Shown: positions 24,901 to 33,554 of the stretch, piece after piece | Layout of the letters: the number at the start of each line of letters is the position of its first letter | Numbering within the stretch: position 1 is the first letter of the stretch | Source of the DNA: an uncultured Selenomonadaceae bacterium | GTDB lineage: Bacteria; Bacillota; Negativicutes; Selenomonadales; Selenomonadaceae | Reading direction: 5' to 3' | Assembly (NCBI GenBank): GCA_905234395.1 | Contig: CAJOHG010000030.1 | Span: 1-57,251 of the forward strand | Length of the DNA stretch: 57,251 nt | Position numbers and translations under genes: made by a program | The notes under the pieces: model-generated | The model's database searches: none | What the model saw: only the letters and a program-made list of their open reading frames with translations | Told to the model about the DNA's origin: nothing

Positions 24901-27409
24901 TGACATTCTGGTTGACCTTGCGGGACATACGGCGAACAATTCGCTGAACGTGATGGCGTACAAGCCCGCGCCGATTCAAATCAGCGGCATTGGCTACATT
25001 GACACGACCGGGCTTGACACGATCGATTATTTTCTTGCCGACAAGTTCACCGACCCGGAAGGTCTCAACGAAAAATTTTTCACGGAAAAAATTCTGCGCC
25101 TGCAACACAGTCACTTCTGCTACGTTTGGCACGATTTGGCTTATCCGATTGAGCCGGCGGCTTGTGCGAAAACCGGTTACGTCACGTTCGTGAGCTTTAA
25201 CAATTTCAGCAAAGTAACTGACGAGATGCTCCGACTTTGGGCGAAAATTTTGGATGCCGTTCCCGATTCGCGACTGTATCTTAAAAACAAAGTCTTCAAC
25301 GAAAATCACGGCGGCGATTCTGTTCGCGAACGCATGAAGGCTGCCGGCATTGACCTTGACCGCGTGGACTGCGAACCTTTCGAGGTGGACTACGTGCGCT
25401 GTTACAATCGTGCTGACATTGCGTTGGACACGTTTCCATATCCCGGCGGCGGAACGACTTGCGATGCGTTGTATATGGGCGTGCCCGTGATAACTCTCGT
25501 CGGCGAACGTCACAATTCGCGATTCGGCTACTCTCTGCTGAAAAATATCGGGCTTGAGGAGCTGTGTGCCTTCAGTGCCGATGAATACGTTCAAAAAGCC
25601 GTGGAGCTTGCCAATGACCGTGAGCGGTTGCGCGAATATCATTTGATTATTCGGCGGAAAATGGAAGAGTCGCCCGTCATGAAAGACGCGATTTACATGG
25701 GCGAGATTGAACACGCTTATGAGAAAATTTTCAACGCATGGATTAACGGACAGCCTCTGCCCGATTTTCCGCAGGAGCCTGCGCCAATCACCGAACGTCT
25801 TGCTCAAGCATATTATCATCGCGCGGCGGAATACGTTGCGTTGGAAGACAAGAACGGCGAGAGCAAATATCATCGCGTGGACTTCAAACGCACTGTTTAT
25901 TACGCCGAACTTGCCGCGCAGGTTGAATCGGTGCGTGACGTTAAATTATTCGTGACGATTGCCGACAGACGTTTTCATCTGGACGACAATGCCGGCTCAT
26001 ATCAAGCGATGCGTAGGGCGATTGATTATCTCTATTCACCGGCGGGACAGGCGGAAAATTATCCCGGAAACTTCTACGCCGAACTTCACAGCAAGCTTGC
26101 CAAATTCGCGCAGGCAAACGGTTGCCACGTCGAGGCGGTGGAAAATTACGAGCGGGCTTTTGAATATGCCGAGACGCGTCAACGCAAATTGGAGCTTTAC
26201 GACAGCGCAATTCTTTCTCTGCATTTTTTGGATATTTCCGGCGAAGATCTTGCCGCGCCGCATTTGGACTACCAAAAATTTTTCGACGACATCAAACAGT
26301 TCACGACGTATCATAAGCGGCATGAGCGAATCAAAGTCGGTTACATTTCCGGCGATTTTCGCAAGCACGCGGCGTTTTCGGTAGTCTTCGGCTTTATGAC
26401 TTGCCACGACCGTTCAAAATTCGAGATCACCTGCTACAGCCGCAACAAGGAAAACGATAACGACGAGTACACAGAACTTTATCGGCGCGGCATTGAACAT
26501 TTTGTCGACGTGCACGAACTTTCCGACGAGGAGCTTGCCAAAAAAATTCACGACGACGAAATTGACATCGCCGTCGATTTGGCGGGTCACACCGGTTACA
26601 ACGGCTTGCCTGCGTTGGCATATCGTCCTGCGCCCGTGCAAATCAGCGGCATCGGTTACATGTCGACGACCGGGCTAAAGGCGATTGACTACTTTATCAG
26701 CGACAAAGTTCTTGATCCGCCCGGACTTAACGAAAAATATTTCAGCGAAAAATTTTTGTACATGCCCGCGCAATTTTCCTACGCCCGCCGCGAAGATTTA
26801 CCGATTCCAAAAGGCGCACCTTGCATTAAAAACGGTTACGTGACTTTCGGGACGATTTGTCGCTACATGAAGATTAACGACGATATGCTTGCAATTTGGA
26901 CGGAAATTTTACATCGCGTGCCCGGTGCCAAACTTTTGATGCGGGCGCAAGAATTCATCAGCAACAACACGCAAGACGCGATTTATGACAAACTCAAGGA
27001 ACTCGGTTGCGACATGGAACGCGTTATCTTCCGTCCTGCCATGCATGAATATTTCGGCGCGATAAGTCAAGTCGACATCATGTTGGATTCGTATCCTTAC
27101 GTCGGCGGAGTGACGACTCTTGACGCGCTGTATATGGGCGTTCCCGTCGTGAATTTCTACAGCGACAGACACAGCACGCGATTCGGCAAGAGCATTCTGG
27201 AGAGTGTCGGCTTGGGCGATTTGTCCGTCAATTCCGTTGAAGAATATATCAGTCGCGCCGTTGCACTTGCCAATGACACGGAGACGCTTGACTTGTTGCA
27301 TAAAAATCTGCGCAACATGTTCCTGCAGTCGGAAGCCCTTGATCCGATGAAATATTGCCGCCGGTTGGAGCAAAAGTTTGAAGAGATTTTAAAAATCAGC
27401 ATGTCGTGA
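21992..27409 (+). CDS. Giant glycosyltransferase with GT2-TPR-GT2-TPR-GT41-GT41 layout
   Basis: About 1805 residues. Two near-identical GT2 domains (about 17-240 and 348-580) each carry EIIVVDTGSTDST, the acceptor segment FSTPRNKALEAATG and the metal-binding FLDADEFF; TPR-like helices follow each. Two GT41 (SPINDLY/O-GlcNAc-transferase-type) domains follow (about 890-1245 and 1440-1800). Each has GYIS.D...H, DLAGHT, PAPIQ/VQISGIGY and a UDP-binding end (FPYPGGGTTCDALYMGVP; SYPYVGGVTTLDALYMGVP), and a Lys where OGT has its phosphate-contacting Lys (NNFSKVTDEM; RYMKINDDM). All four domains look catalytically complete. I chose TTG 21992 after CAGAGGA; ATG 21956 overlaps the likely -10. Protein or peptide glycosylation is inferred. 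Confidence 0.85.
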   Translation: MAKHKKKNQRSTVREKIKISLCYIVKNAAQDLQRSLESAAKHVDEIIVVDTGSTDSTVEVAESFGAKILHEPWQDDFSTPRNKALEAATGDWIVFLDADEFFVNGTAKNLRTAMKNAKRNKIIGLLIKWINVDADNDFKLIEENYALRIFENVPGIQYVGKIHETVYIGNEILQNIAMLTGDMLILWHTGYSKTIIKDKLRRNLKLLLEELETSDMPERTYYYLADCYYGLDDFDKAEKYARLHVETIKRSLSTRALRILLDLLAKDSARLDEYIKYLRYAVEDYPAIPEFSDKLAKALAKQGKYNEAVDEMKRALDKAANYVDQYEISTFNAEEQNHARELIAAWSQRISACYIVKNCAKELQRSLKSLAQYVDEIIVVDTGSTDSTVKVAEKFGAKILHEPWQNDFSTPRNKALEAATGRWIVFLDADEFFVNDTAKNLRAAIEPAQRKNYHGIFVQLVNIDADNDNQIISTDNMLRIFENIPGIHYVGKIHEQLFCGDEFLTGLTIAPADMLTVWHTGYSKSIVKEKLKRNLQPLLEELKTSDKPERTYPYLVDCYYGLEDFVNAEKFARLDMAIKDNPSTKSLRTLIKILAMDPARFDECVALIKSAVERYPIVPEFSAMFAEALAKQGKYTEAIVEMQRALDKAANYVDQYEVSTFDEATQKSARDKMDEWELKIPIPADVKNLVVAQLTDELIQTKEMFHDKERLLRIAKKLFALKPDIPEPIERVAMVYIDYQMTEESDEAVTWLEEKFPPSSLRLMLRSQIWRLKENMIECIKFGEMALAKNNGDFVTMMIIHNVLGQTYRLIDDVPRALEHYERNAKLDISALKDSPQYAQAEKIHLEEYSNYLFGLHNLNVSREKLFAEACGFNKLLAHIPRFKHNRKHHSYHKKIRIGYISPDIRFHVVAFFSANFFTNFDETRFEVYIYANNVADHVTRQFAATVTCLRDILDKRAKEVAEQIFEDEIDILVDLAGHTANNSLNVMAYKPAPIQISGIGYIDTTGLDTIDYFLADKFTDPEGLNEKFFTEKILRLQHSHFCYVWHDLAYPIEPAACAKTGYVTFVSFNNFSKVTDEMLRLWAKILDAVPDSRLYLKNKVFNENHGGDSVRERMKAAGIDLDRVDCEPFEVDYVRCYNRADIALDTFPYPGGGTTCDALYMGVPVITLVGERHNSRFGYSLLKNIGLEELCAFSADEYVQKAVELANDRERLREYHLIIRRKMEESPVMKDAIYMGEIEHAYEKIFNAWINGQPLPDFPQEPAPITERLAQAYYHRAAEYVALEDKNGESKYHRVDFKRTVYYAELAAQVESVRDVKLFVTIADRRFHLDDNAGSYQAMRRAIDYLYSPAGQAENYPGNFYAELHSKLAKFAQANGCHVEAVENYERAFEYAETRQRKLELYDSAILSLHFLDISGEDLAAPHLDYQKFFDDIKQFTTYHKRHERIKVGYISGDFRKHAAFSVVFGFMTCHDRSKFEITCYSRNKENDNDEYTELYRRGIEHFVDVHELSDEELAKKIHDDEIDIAVDLAGHTGYNGLPALAYRPAPVQISGIGYMSTTGLKAIDYFISDKVLDPPGLNEKYFSEKFLYMPAQFSYARREDLPIPKGAPCIKNGYVTFGTICRYMKINDDMLAIWTEILHRVPGAKLLMRAQEFISNNTQDAIYDKLKELGCDMERVIFRPAMHEYFGAISQVDIMLDSYPYVGGVTTLDALYMGVPVVNFYSDRHSTRFGKSILESVGLGDLSVNSVEEYISRAVALANDTETLDLLHKNLRNMFLQSEALDPMKYCRRLEQKFEEILKISMS

Positions 27410-27440
27410 AGATAAATTGACACCTTCCAAATTTCAAACA

Positions 27441-27474
27441 AAAAAGCCTCGAAATTGATCGAGGCTGATTTTTT
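27441..27474. terminator. Bidirectional terminator between the giant transferase gene and cysK
   Basis: GCCTCGA (27446-27452), loop AATTGA, TCGAGGC (27459-27465), flanked by A-run and TTTTTT. It serves the converging genes. Confidence 0.85.
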
Positions 27475-27491
27475 ATGTGGTTGAAAGATTT

Positions 27492-28424
27492 TTAGTCGGT
27501 GAACAGACTAGTGGAAAGATAACGGTCGCCGGTATCGGGCAACAATGCGACAAAAGTTTTGCCCGCGAATTCGTCACGCTTGCTTAGTTCAATCGCCGCC
27601 GCAAGTGCCGCACCCGCAGATATTCCGACAAGCACGCCTTCCGCACGAGCAAATTCTCTGCCGCATTTGAACGCGTCTTCGTTGGCGACGGGAACAATCG
27701 CATCGTAAATCGTCGTGTCAAGAGTTTCGGGAACGAATCCCGCGCCGATGCCTTGAATCTTATGAGCACCCGATTTGCCTTGCGACAGGACAGGCGACGT
27801 TGCAGGCTCAACCGCGACAACTTTCACGGCAGGATTTTTCGACTTGAGGAATTTTCCGACGCCCGACAAAGTTCCGCCTGTACCGACACCCGCGACAAAA
27901 ACTTCAACCGCACCGTCAGTATCGCTCCAAATTTCCGGGCCGGTTGATGCCTCGTGAGCAGCAGGATTGGCGGGATTGGTGAATTGCGACGGAATGAACG
28001 CGTTCGGAATTTCTTGTGCCAATTCGTTTGCTTTGGCAATGGCACCTTTCATGCCTTTGGCACCTTCAGTGAGAACGATCTCCGCGCCGTAAGCTTTGAG
28101 CAGTTGACGACGTTCAACGCTCATCGTTTCGGGCATGGTGAAAATCGCACGATAACCTTTTGCCGCCGCCACGCTTGCCAAACCGATGCCCGTGTTGCCC
28201 GAAGTCGGCTCGATAATCACGGAACCGGGCTTTAATTTGCCGTCACGTTCAGCACGTTCAATCATCGCCTTTGCAATTCGATCCTTCACGGAGCCGGCGG
28301 GATTGAAATACTCCAGCTTGACGAGAAGTCGACCGTTGAAGTTGACTGCTTTAGCAAAATTTTTCGCGTCAAGAATCGGCGTGCCGCCAATCAATTCCGT
28401 GACGCTGCCATAAATTTTTCCCAT
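27492..28424 (-). CDS. cysK: Cysteine synthase (O-acetylserine sulfhydrylase)
   Basis: PLP enzyme making cysteine from O-acetylserine and sulfide. 310 residues with the PLP lysine in PAGSVKDR (Lys 47), [10 protein letters not shown], the asparagine loop [12 protein letters not shown], the phosphate-binding [12 protein letters not shown] and a C-terminal [18 protein letters not shown] before ATG 28424 (MGKIYGSV) decides against the longer frame. Monocistronic; no T-box is seen upstream. Confidence 0.95.
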   Translation of the reverse strand: MGKIYGSVTELIGGTPILDAKNFAKAVNFNGRLLVKLEYFNPAGSVKDRIAKAMIERAERDGKLKPGSVIIEPTSGNTGIGLASVAAAKGYRAIFTMPETMSVERRQLLKAYGAEIVLTEGAKGMKGAIAKANELAQEIPNAFIPSQFTNPANPAAHEASTGPEIWSDTDGAVEVFVAGVGTGGTLSGVGKFLKSKNPAVKVVAVEPATSPVLSQGKSGAHKIQGIGAGFVPETLDTTIYDAIVPVANEDAFKCGREFARAEGVLVGISAGAALAAAIELSKRDEFAGKTFVALLPDTGDRYLSTSLFTD

Positions 28425-28502
28425 TAAAATGAACCTCCTGTACTGCATTTGAATCACCGCCCGATTCGAGCGGCAAGTCATTCTATCATAAATTGCCGCC
28501 GA

Positions 28503-29115
28503 TTAAACTGCCCGCAGTTGATCTGCCAATTCCGGCGGAATGACTTCCGAATAATTTTCCGCGAGCCACGTGACGATTCTGTTCCAGTAACGTTTTGCCT
28601 TCCACGCCGCCGCGAATTCAAACCAATAGACCAGCGGGATTAATACGGGCGTGCCGATGTTGTCGACGATTCGCACGCGATAAACGCCGGGCTTTGGCTC
28701 CTGCACCATGAAATTTGTGATGTCCGTGTCTACGATTGCAATGTTCTCGTGCAGGAAGTCCGATTTGAAGTTTAGCAAGATTGTCCAAATACGTTGGAGC
28801 GTTTGAGCATCGGGACGTGTTGTCGGCAGAAATTTTTTCATGTCGCGACTTGTTTTGCCGTCGAAGTCAAGCACGCGTTCAAAGACGTAGCCGAGTCCCA
28901 AATTCGTTTCGACTGTCAAATTCCGTGACGAGCTTTGATTTCGCCAACTTCTTCGCGCAAATTCGCCGATAACGCATTTCCTTGCGAACGTCGCCGTCGT
29001 CTTGAGCGTGCGGAATTTTTATGCACTTGGTGGCGTCAATCGGGTGAATGTACGTTGCTTGATGTCCGCCCGATCCGATGAAAAGTTCCTCGTTAATTGT
29101 CAACATATCGGTCAT
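28503..29115 (-). pseudogene. YrbL-family protein interrupted by a frameshift
   Basis: The first frame (ATG 29115) encodes GSGGHQATYIHPIDATKCIK then KEMRYRRICAKKLAKSKLV, the start of YrbL (kinase-like fold, PhoP-regulated in enterobacteria, function unclear). Near 28911-28918 the frame is lost. The family continues one frame over as TVETNLGLGYVFERVLDFDG, then LHENIAIVDTDITNFMV to a stop at 28503. The pieces add up to roughly 200 residues, the normal length, so a small indel has split it. The gene probably once overlapped the end of the PIG-L gene by ATGA (see the 24-bp repeats). Sequencing error cannot be excluded. Confidence 0.75.
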
Positions 29116-29410
29116 CTGTCAACCTTCCGAATTTTGTTTGCCGCGCATTGGGTGACTTCACTAGGTTCAACCTGCGATTGCTTTTAATTTTTTTTAGGAT
29201 CTACTTTTTCTTTGTCGGCGTCAAAGAAAAAGTAGCAAAAAGAAAGACGCTTTATCCGCCTGTCGTCGCGTCACGCGACGCGGTCGGCGGCGGTCGACAT
29301 CCCTGTCGACCGGGTCTCGATTCTATTCAACGTGATTTTACCAACAGCTCCTAAAATGGTTACTGCGTTCAAGCGTTGCAGAAAAATCATCTGTCAACCT
29401 TCCGAATTTT
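29112..29410 (-). repeat. Dispersed hairpin repeat copy B between 24-bp direct repeats
   Basis: TCATCTGTCAACCTTCCGAA plus TTTT occurs at 29112-29135 and again at 29387-29410. Between them lie 251 bp containing repeat copy B. On the plus strand B runs TTTTAGGATCTACTTTTTC, hairpin CTACTTTTTCTTTG/CAAAGAAAAAGTAG, GTCACGCGACGCGGTCGGCGG, a CGGTCGAC/GTCGACCG hairpin, and GATTTTACCAACA. The direct repeat carries the last codons of the PIG-L gene and the ribosome site plus start of yrbL. This looks like an insertion with target duplication into an ATGA gene overlap. Confidence 0.7.
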
Positions 29411-31213
29411 ATGTACGCGCAACTTATCGATCCATTGCCAAATTTTCAGCTGAATCTGCGCCAAATCGCCGACGCGTCGAATGATTGCGCGGTCGTAAAT
29501 GTCCGTGCCGACAACTTCCGCCGTCAACACAATCTCCGACGCCTTGCCGAAGTTGAGAATCAAATAGTCCGTGAAAATTTCCGACAGAATCTCTTCGTCG
29601 CCGGCAGTCGCAGTGATTTTCACGGGCGAATCAACGTGGAAACGATAAAGCCCGATTGAAACCTTGTCAATCTCGTTCGGCACGGCGCAACGGTAAAAAA
29701 AGTTGTCGCCGACGATCAGCTTGATGAACGGCGGAATTTTGTGCAACGGCTCAATGTTCGCGAAGAATTCGACTTCCGAGAGTCCGAAATTTTTTCCGGC
29801 GTCGACGATTGAAATTTCTGCACGCGTCACAAAAATTTTTTCCGTGTCGATTACGAGCGGTCGTCCGCGATTCAAAAGCTCCGCGTCGAAGTGCTTAACA
29901 TTATCCAAATAAATTCCCGACTTGTCAACAATTGTACGGGCATTTGCGAGCTCCAGGCGCAGAGAAATTTTCGCGGGCTCCTCGTCGAGCGCGTTGCCGT
30001 AAATGACGATTCGTTGAACTTGAATCGGCTCGTCCCACGTGAAAAAAATTTTCCGCTGATTGTCGTCGCGCGAAGGTTGCCAAAGATTTTTCGCGAATTT
30101 CGGCGGGCAAGCGTCAATGTCGTCCGTGTCAATCAGTTTGAAGTCGCGAACCTTATCAGCGTCGCCGGACGTGGCATTTATCTGCGCGGCAAACGTCTGG
30201 CTGTCGGTTCGTCGTTCAAAAAAAATTTCGTCGCTGTTCAGAATTCGCAGGGCATTCCACTCGTTGCGTTGACTTTTGTGCGCAAAAATTGCCTCGGCAA
30301 GCGGATTGTCCTTGAGCAGAGTTTGACGGCAACTTTCGGCGACAGGAAACCGCACGCGATTTTCCCAAACGTAATTTGCGCGGTCAATCAAATCAAAGTC
30401 GTAAGTGTCCGTTTCGCCGAGCTTAGGCTTTTTCGTCGCGCGAAGGTTGATGTCGTAAAAATCGGGCGCGGCAGTGAATGCGGTCGCGTATGCAAATTTT
30501 TTGTAGACTTCGGGACGATAATCGCTGCGCTCCGTCAAAATTTCGCCCATGACTTCCTCAAACAGAATCGACAACGCGCGGTGATCGGCGTGGCTGTCAA
30601 AGTCGACGCAAAAAATTATGTTCGCCCTAAGCTCAAGCAGAAGACTTTTCAAATCACGTTTGAAATTTTCGCGGGTGTATGAGCTGTGTTGCCCGAAAGT
30701 TTTTTTCGCGTAGTCAACGAAATTTTGCGGCGCATAAGTCTCATTGTGACCGGCAGGCGAAGTTGTCGGCGTCGTGGCGGAAAAAATGTGCGGTTTGCCG
30801 TGACCGTTGTAAGTGTCGCCGTAGCCGAGAAAAATTATTCGTTCGCTTGGCACGCCGAGAATTTTCAAAGCGTCAACAGCCTCTTTTGCGCGAACGTCCG
30901 CCGAAAATTCAAAGTCGCCGTTTGTCGAGTATGCAACGAAAATTTCAGCCTTCGCCGCCGCCAAATTGAGAATCATGTTGCCCGCAACGTTGATTTCGTC
31001 GTCGGGATGCGGTGCAAGAATCAATACGCGCGTCCCGAAATAATTTTTGTCGAAGAACGAATTGCCCGCCGTCAAAATTTCTTCCGCCTGAACTTCTTCG
31101 CCGACGAGTTCAAGTAAGCCGCAAGCTTCCGCCATCTCAAAAATTTTCGTGACACTGCGTTGCAATTTCAAAGCGCGTTTTAGTTCAGCGCGATAAATTT
31201 TGTTGTCGTCCAT
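29387..31213 (-). CDS. PIG-L (LmbE-like) deacetylase with C-terminal extension
   Basis: PIG-L enzymes remove acetyl groups from N-acetylglucosamine-type substrates using zinc. The 608-residue protein has the catalytic APHPDDE at 67-73, a DFDSHADHRALS segment with the third zinc ligand, and a Rossmann-like core to about 330. Beyond that are about 280 residues of beta-rich sequence of unknown type (FFTWDEPIQVQRIVIYGNAL resembles a discoidin-like carbohydrate-binding fold). No signal peptide. It is transcribed divergently from the beta-lactamase gene, and its first 22 codons lie inside the 198-bp duplication. Substrate unknown; a glycolipid or surface glycan is inferred. Confidence 0.75.
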   Translation of the reverse strand: MDDNKIYRAELKRALKLQRSVTKIFEMAEACGLLELVGEEVQAEEILTAGNSFFDKNYFGTRVLILAPHPDDEINVAGNMILNLAAAKAEIFVAYSTNGDFEFSADVRAKEAVDALKILGVPSERIIFLGYGDTYNGHGKPHIFSATTPTTSPAGHNETYAPQNFVDYAKKTFGQHSSYTRENFKRDLKSLLLELRANIIFCVDFDSHADHRALSILFEEVMGEILTERSDYRPEVYKKFAYATAFTAAPDFYDINLRATKKPKLGETDTYDFDLIDRANYVWENRVRFPVAESCRQTLLKDNPLAEAIFAHKSQRNEWNALRILNSDEIFFERRTDSQTFAAQINATSGDADKVRDFKLIDTDDIDACPPKFAKNLWQPSRDDNQRKIFFTWDEPIQVQRIVIYGNALDEEPAKISLRLELANARTIVDKSGIYLDNVKHFDAELLNRGRPLVIDTEKIFVTRAEISIVDAGKNFGLSEVEFFANIEPLHKIPPFIKLIVGDNFFYRCAVPNEIDKVSIGLYRFHVDSPVKITATAGDEEILSEIFTDYLILNFGKASEIVLTAEVVGTDIYDRAIIRRVGDLAQIQLKIWQWIDKLRVHKIRKVDR

Positions 31214-31544
31214 GCTGTCACCTCGCGAAAAATTTTTTATAATCCGAATCGGAGCTTGGCAACCTTGAAAAAATTTTTAATCGTCTTGACGGCAACGCTG
31301 ATAATTTTCACCGTCAACACTGCGCAAGCCGCAACTTTCCGCGAACGTGACACTGCGTTGCAATTTCAGAGCGCGTTTGAGTTCCGCCTGATAAATTTTG
31401 TTGTCGTCCATGCTGTCACCTCGCGAAAAATTTTTTATAATCCGAATCGGAGATTGATGCCCTTGAAAAAATTTTTAATCGTCTTGACGGCAACGCTGAT
31501 AATTTTCACCGTCAACACTGCGCAAGCCGCAACCTTCCGCGAAC
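31149..31544. repeat. 198-bp tandem duplication across the PIG-L/beta-lactamase divergent region
   Basis: The unit at 31149-31346 is repeated at 31347-31544 with few differences. It contains the 5-prime end of the PIG-L gene, the divergent promoter region (TATAAT at 31238 and 31436) and the beta-lactamase signal peptide with its TTG start (31265 and 31463). 198 is divisible by three, so the upstream signal peptide is in frame with the full gene. Confidence 0.85.
31413..31441 (+). promoter_or_regulatory. Promoter of the beta-lactamase gene (downstream copy)
   Basis: CTGTCA (31413-31418), 17 bp, TATAAT (31436-31441). The same promoter occurs 198 bp upstream in the first duplicate. Confidence 0.6.
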
Positions 31545-32335
31545 TTGAGAAAAAATACGACGCGAAAATCGGCGTTTACGTCCTTGACACGAGCACTCGC
31601 CGCGAAATTTTCTATCACGCCGATAAAAGATTCGCTTACTGTTCAACGCATAAAGTTTTGAGCGTCGCCGCACTTCTCAAGCTGAAAACTCTCGACGAAC
31701 TCAACGAGCGGAAATTTTTTTCGGAGGAAGAAATTTTATCCTACGCGCCGATAACAAAGAATCACGTCGCCGACGGAATGACGCTTGCCGAAATTTGCGA
31801 GGCGGCTGTCAGAGTCAGCGATAACACTGCCGCGAATTTGATTTTGCGCGAATTGGGCGGTGTTGAAAATTTCAAAGCAAGTCTTCGCGAAATTGGCGAC
31901 AACGTGACCGAACCTGCGCGGCTTGAACCGGAGATGAATATTTTTTCGCCGGACAGTATCGACGACACGAGCACGCCGCGACAACTTGCAAAGGATTTGG
32001 AAATTTATCTTCTGCGAGATCTTTTGAGCGACGACAAAAAATTTCTGTTGGCGACGTGGATGAGCGATAATGCCGTGACCGATGAATTGATAAGAGCCGG
32101 CGTCCCGAAAGATTGGCGTGTTCTTGACAAGAGCGGCAGTGGCAACTACGGCACGCGCAACGATATTGCCGTCGTTTATCCGCCGAATCGCAAGCCGATA
32201 ATTATCGCGATTATGACGCGCCGCAATAAGCCCGACGCAAAGTTTGACAACGCACTGATAGCCGACGCCGCCAAAATAGTCACCGCTCGCCTTACACGAA
32301 AAATTTTTTGCCAAAAAGAATTCGGCACATTATAA
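31463..32335 (+). CDS. Class A (serine) beta-lactamase
   Basis: Hydrolyses beta-lactam antibiotics outside the membrane. 290 residues with a signal peptide (MKKFLIVLTATLIIFTVNTA-QA). All class A motifs are present: S-T-H-K (61-64, catalytic Ser), S-D-N (119-121), the omega-loop RLEPEMN with Glu 155 and Asn 159, and K-S-G (223-225). TTG 31463 is the start conserved in both duplicated leaders (GGAG 10 nt before); ATG 31457 is an alternative. The open frame extends in phase to TTG 31265, which would make a protein with two signal peptides. The fkbM promoter lies inside its last codons. Spectrum cannot be predicted. Confidence 0.9.
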   Translation: MKKFLIVLTATLIIFTVNTAQAATFRELEKKYDAKIGVYVLDTSTRREIFYHADKRFAYCSTHKVLSVAALLKLKTLDELNERKFFSEEEILSYAPITKNHVADGMTLAEICEAAVRVSDNTAANLILRELGGVENFKASLREIGDNVTEPARLEPEMNIFSPDSIDDTSTPRQLAKDLEIYLLRDLLSDDKKFLLATWMSDNAVTDELIRAGVPKDWRVLDKSGSGNYGTRNDIAVVYPPNRKPIIIAIMTRRNKPDAKFDNALIADAAKIVTARLTRKIFCQKEFGTL

Positions 32336-32336
32336 T
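32308..32336 (+). promoter_or_regulatory. Promoter of the fkbM-like gene
   Basis: TTGCCA (32308-32313), 17 bp, TATAAT (32331-32336), overlapping the end of the beta-lactamase gene. Confidence 0.7.
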
Positions 32337-32385
32337 CAAAAAAATTTTCATAGCCGGTTGCAATAATTTCAAAGGAGATTTTACA

Positions 32386-33548
32386 ATGACTTTCGATTTT
32401 ATCAAAATGCTTTCCGATTGGCACGGGAGCATGTATTCGCAGACGATGAAATACCTTGCCGACAAAAAAATTCCCTGCGGCGTGTTTCTCAACGACCTCT
32501 CCAAACTTCAATTCATGCGCAAGTTTTTCAAAGATCACAGACTCAATTTGAGTTGTCTCTGCGTCATGAACAAGGGTGACAAAACTTTTGAGCCTGAAGC
32601 CGGCGAACAGCTCGTCGCGTTAGAGGAATTCCATACCGTGGAGCCAAAACCCGGGTTTATGTTCGTGTCGGAAGGCGGCTTCTTCCAACTGATGTTTATG
32701 GATTATTTCAAAGCTCGCGGCACGAAAATGTTTTTCAACAACGGCAGAGCCAATGCCGAAAACACTTACGATTTGTACATGAAAAATTTGCCCGCGCTCT
32801 ACGAAGTTCACGAGTTGCTCGCCGATGAAGAATCCAAAATTGCCTTTCGCGCGTACATGACGGCAAGGGTCACCAACGTTTTGAACGACTTCCGGTTTGC
32901 TCCCGAACCGCAATATTTTCTTGAAGGTTTTATTCCCGCCAAAGGCGACATTGCCATTGACGGCGGAGCATTTGACGGCGCGACTTCGGCTGATTTTGCT
33001 AAACAGGGCGCACAAGTTTACGCTTTCGAGATGAACGCCGACAACTACAGAAATTGTCTGAATCGTGCAGAAAAAGAAATTGGGGGGGGGGCAATGCCTT
33101 TACCATTGAAAATCTCGGCTTGAGCAATCAAGAAAATGAAGCGTCTTATATTTGGGCAGGTCCCGGCAGTCGTAAAAACCCAAACGGCACGTTGACGGCG
33201 AAATTCATCGACCTCGACACTTACGTTTTGCGGAAAAATTTGCCACGCGTCGACTACATCAAACTCGACATTGAAGGCGCGGAACTCGACATGTTGCACG
33301 GTGCGGCGCAGACGATTAAACGTTGCAAGCCGAAGATGGCGATAAGTGCTTATCATAAACGGGAAGATTTGTGGACGCTTGCAAATTATGTCAAGTCTCT
33401 CCGTTCCGATTACGAATTCAAGTTTCGCCATTATCGAATCGATTGCACAGATTATTTGTTCAACGATAAGAATAGGGAAACCTTTAGAAATTTCGGTTTG
33501 AGTTATTTCTGTCCGAGTCATTGTGAATGCGTTTTGTATTGCAGATAA
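32386..33548 (+). pseudogene. FkbM-family methyltransferase, out of frame at a G10 tract (possibly phase-variable)
   Basis: AAAGGAG and ATG 32386 start a protein whose first ~230 residues lead into an SAM-binding motif (DIAIDGGAFDGATSADFA, AQVYAFEMNADNY). At 33082-33091 ten G residues occur and the frame then ends at 33123. The family continues in another frame right after the tract: NAFTIENLGLSNQENEA, FIDLDTYVL, VDYIKLDIEGAELDMLHGA and WTLANYVKSLR, to the stop at 33548. Eight or eleven G would restore one 387-residue-class protein. FkbM enzymes O-methylate sugars, and poly-G switching of such genes is known in Campylobacter. Either phase-OFF or a read error. Confidence 0.8.
33082..33091 (+). 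repeat. G10 homopolymer in the fkbM-like coding region
   Basis: Ten consecutive G between GAAATT and CAATGCC. It is the longest G run I saw in the window and lies exactly where the protein frame breaks. Slipped-strand mispairing would switch the frame. Confidence 0.9.
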
Positions 33549-33554
33549 AATTTT

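Noticed and set aside
28425..28502. T-box or other cysteine-responsive leader before cysK
   Set aside because: No T-box sequence or specifier stem. Only a small CCGC/GCGG hairpin and a weak -10 are visible.
31265..31462. Separate small secreted protein from the first beta-lactamase leader copy
   Set aside because: The frame runs uninterrupted into the full gene and the sequence between is an antisense copy of the PIG-L start. It is a duplication product.
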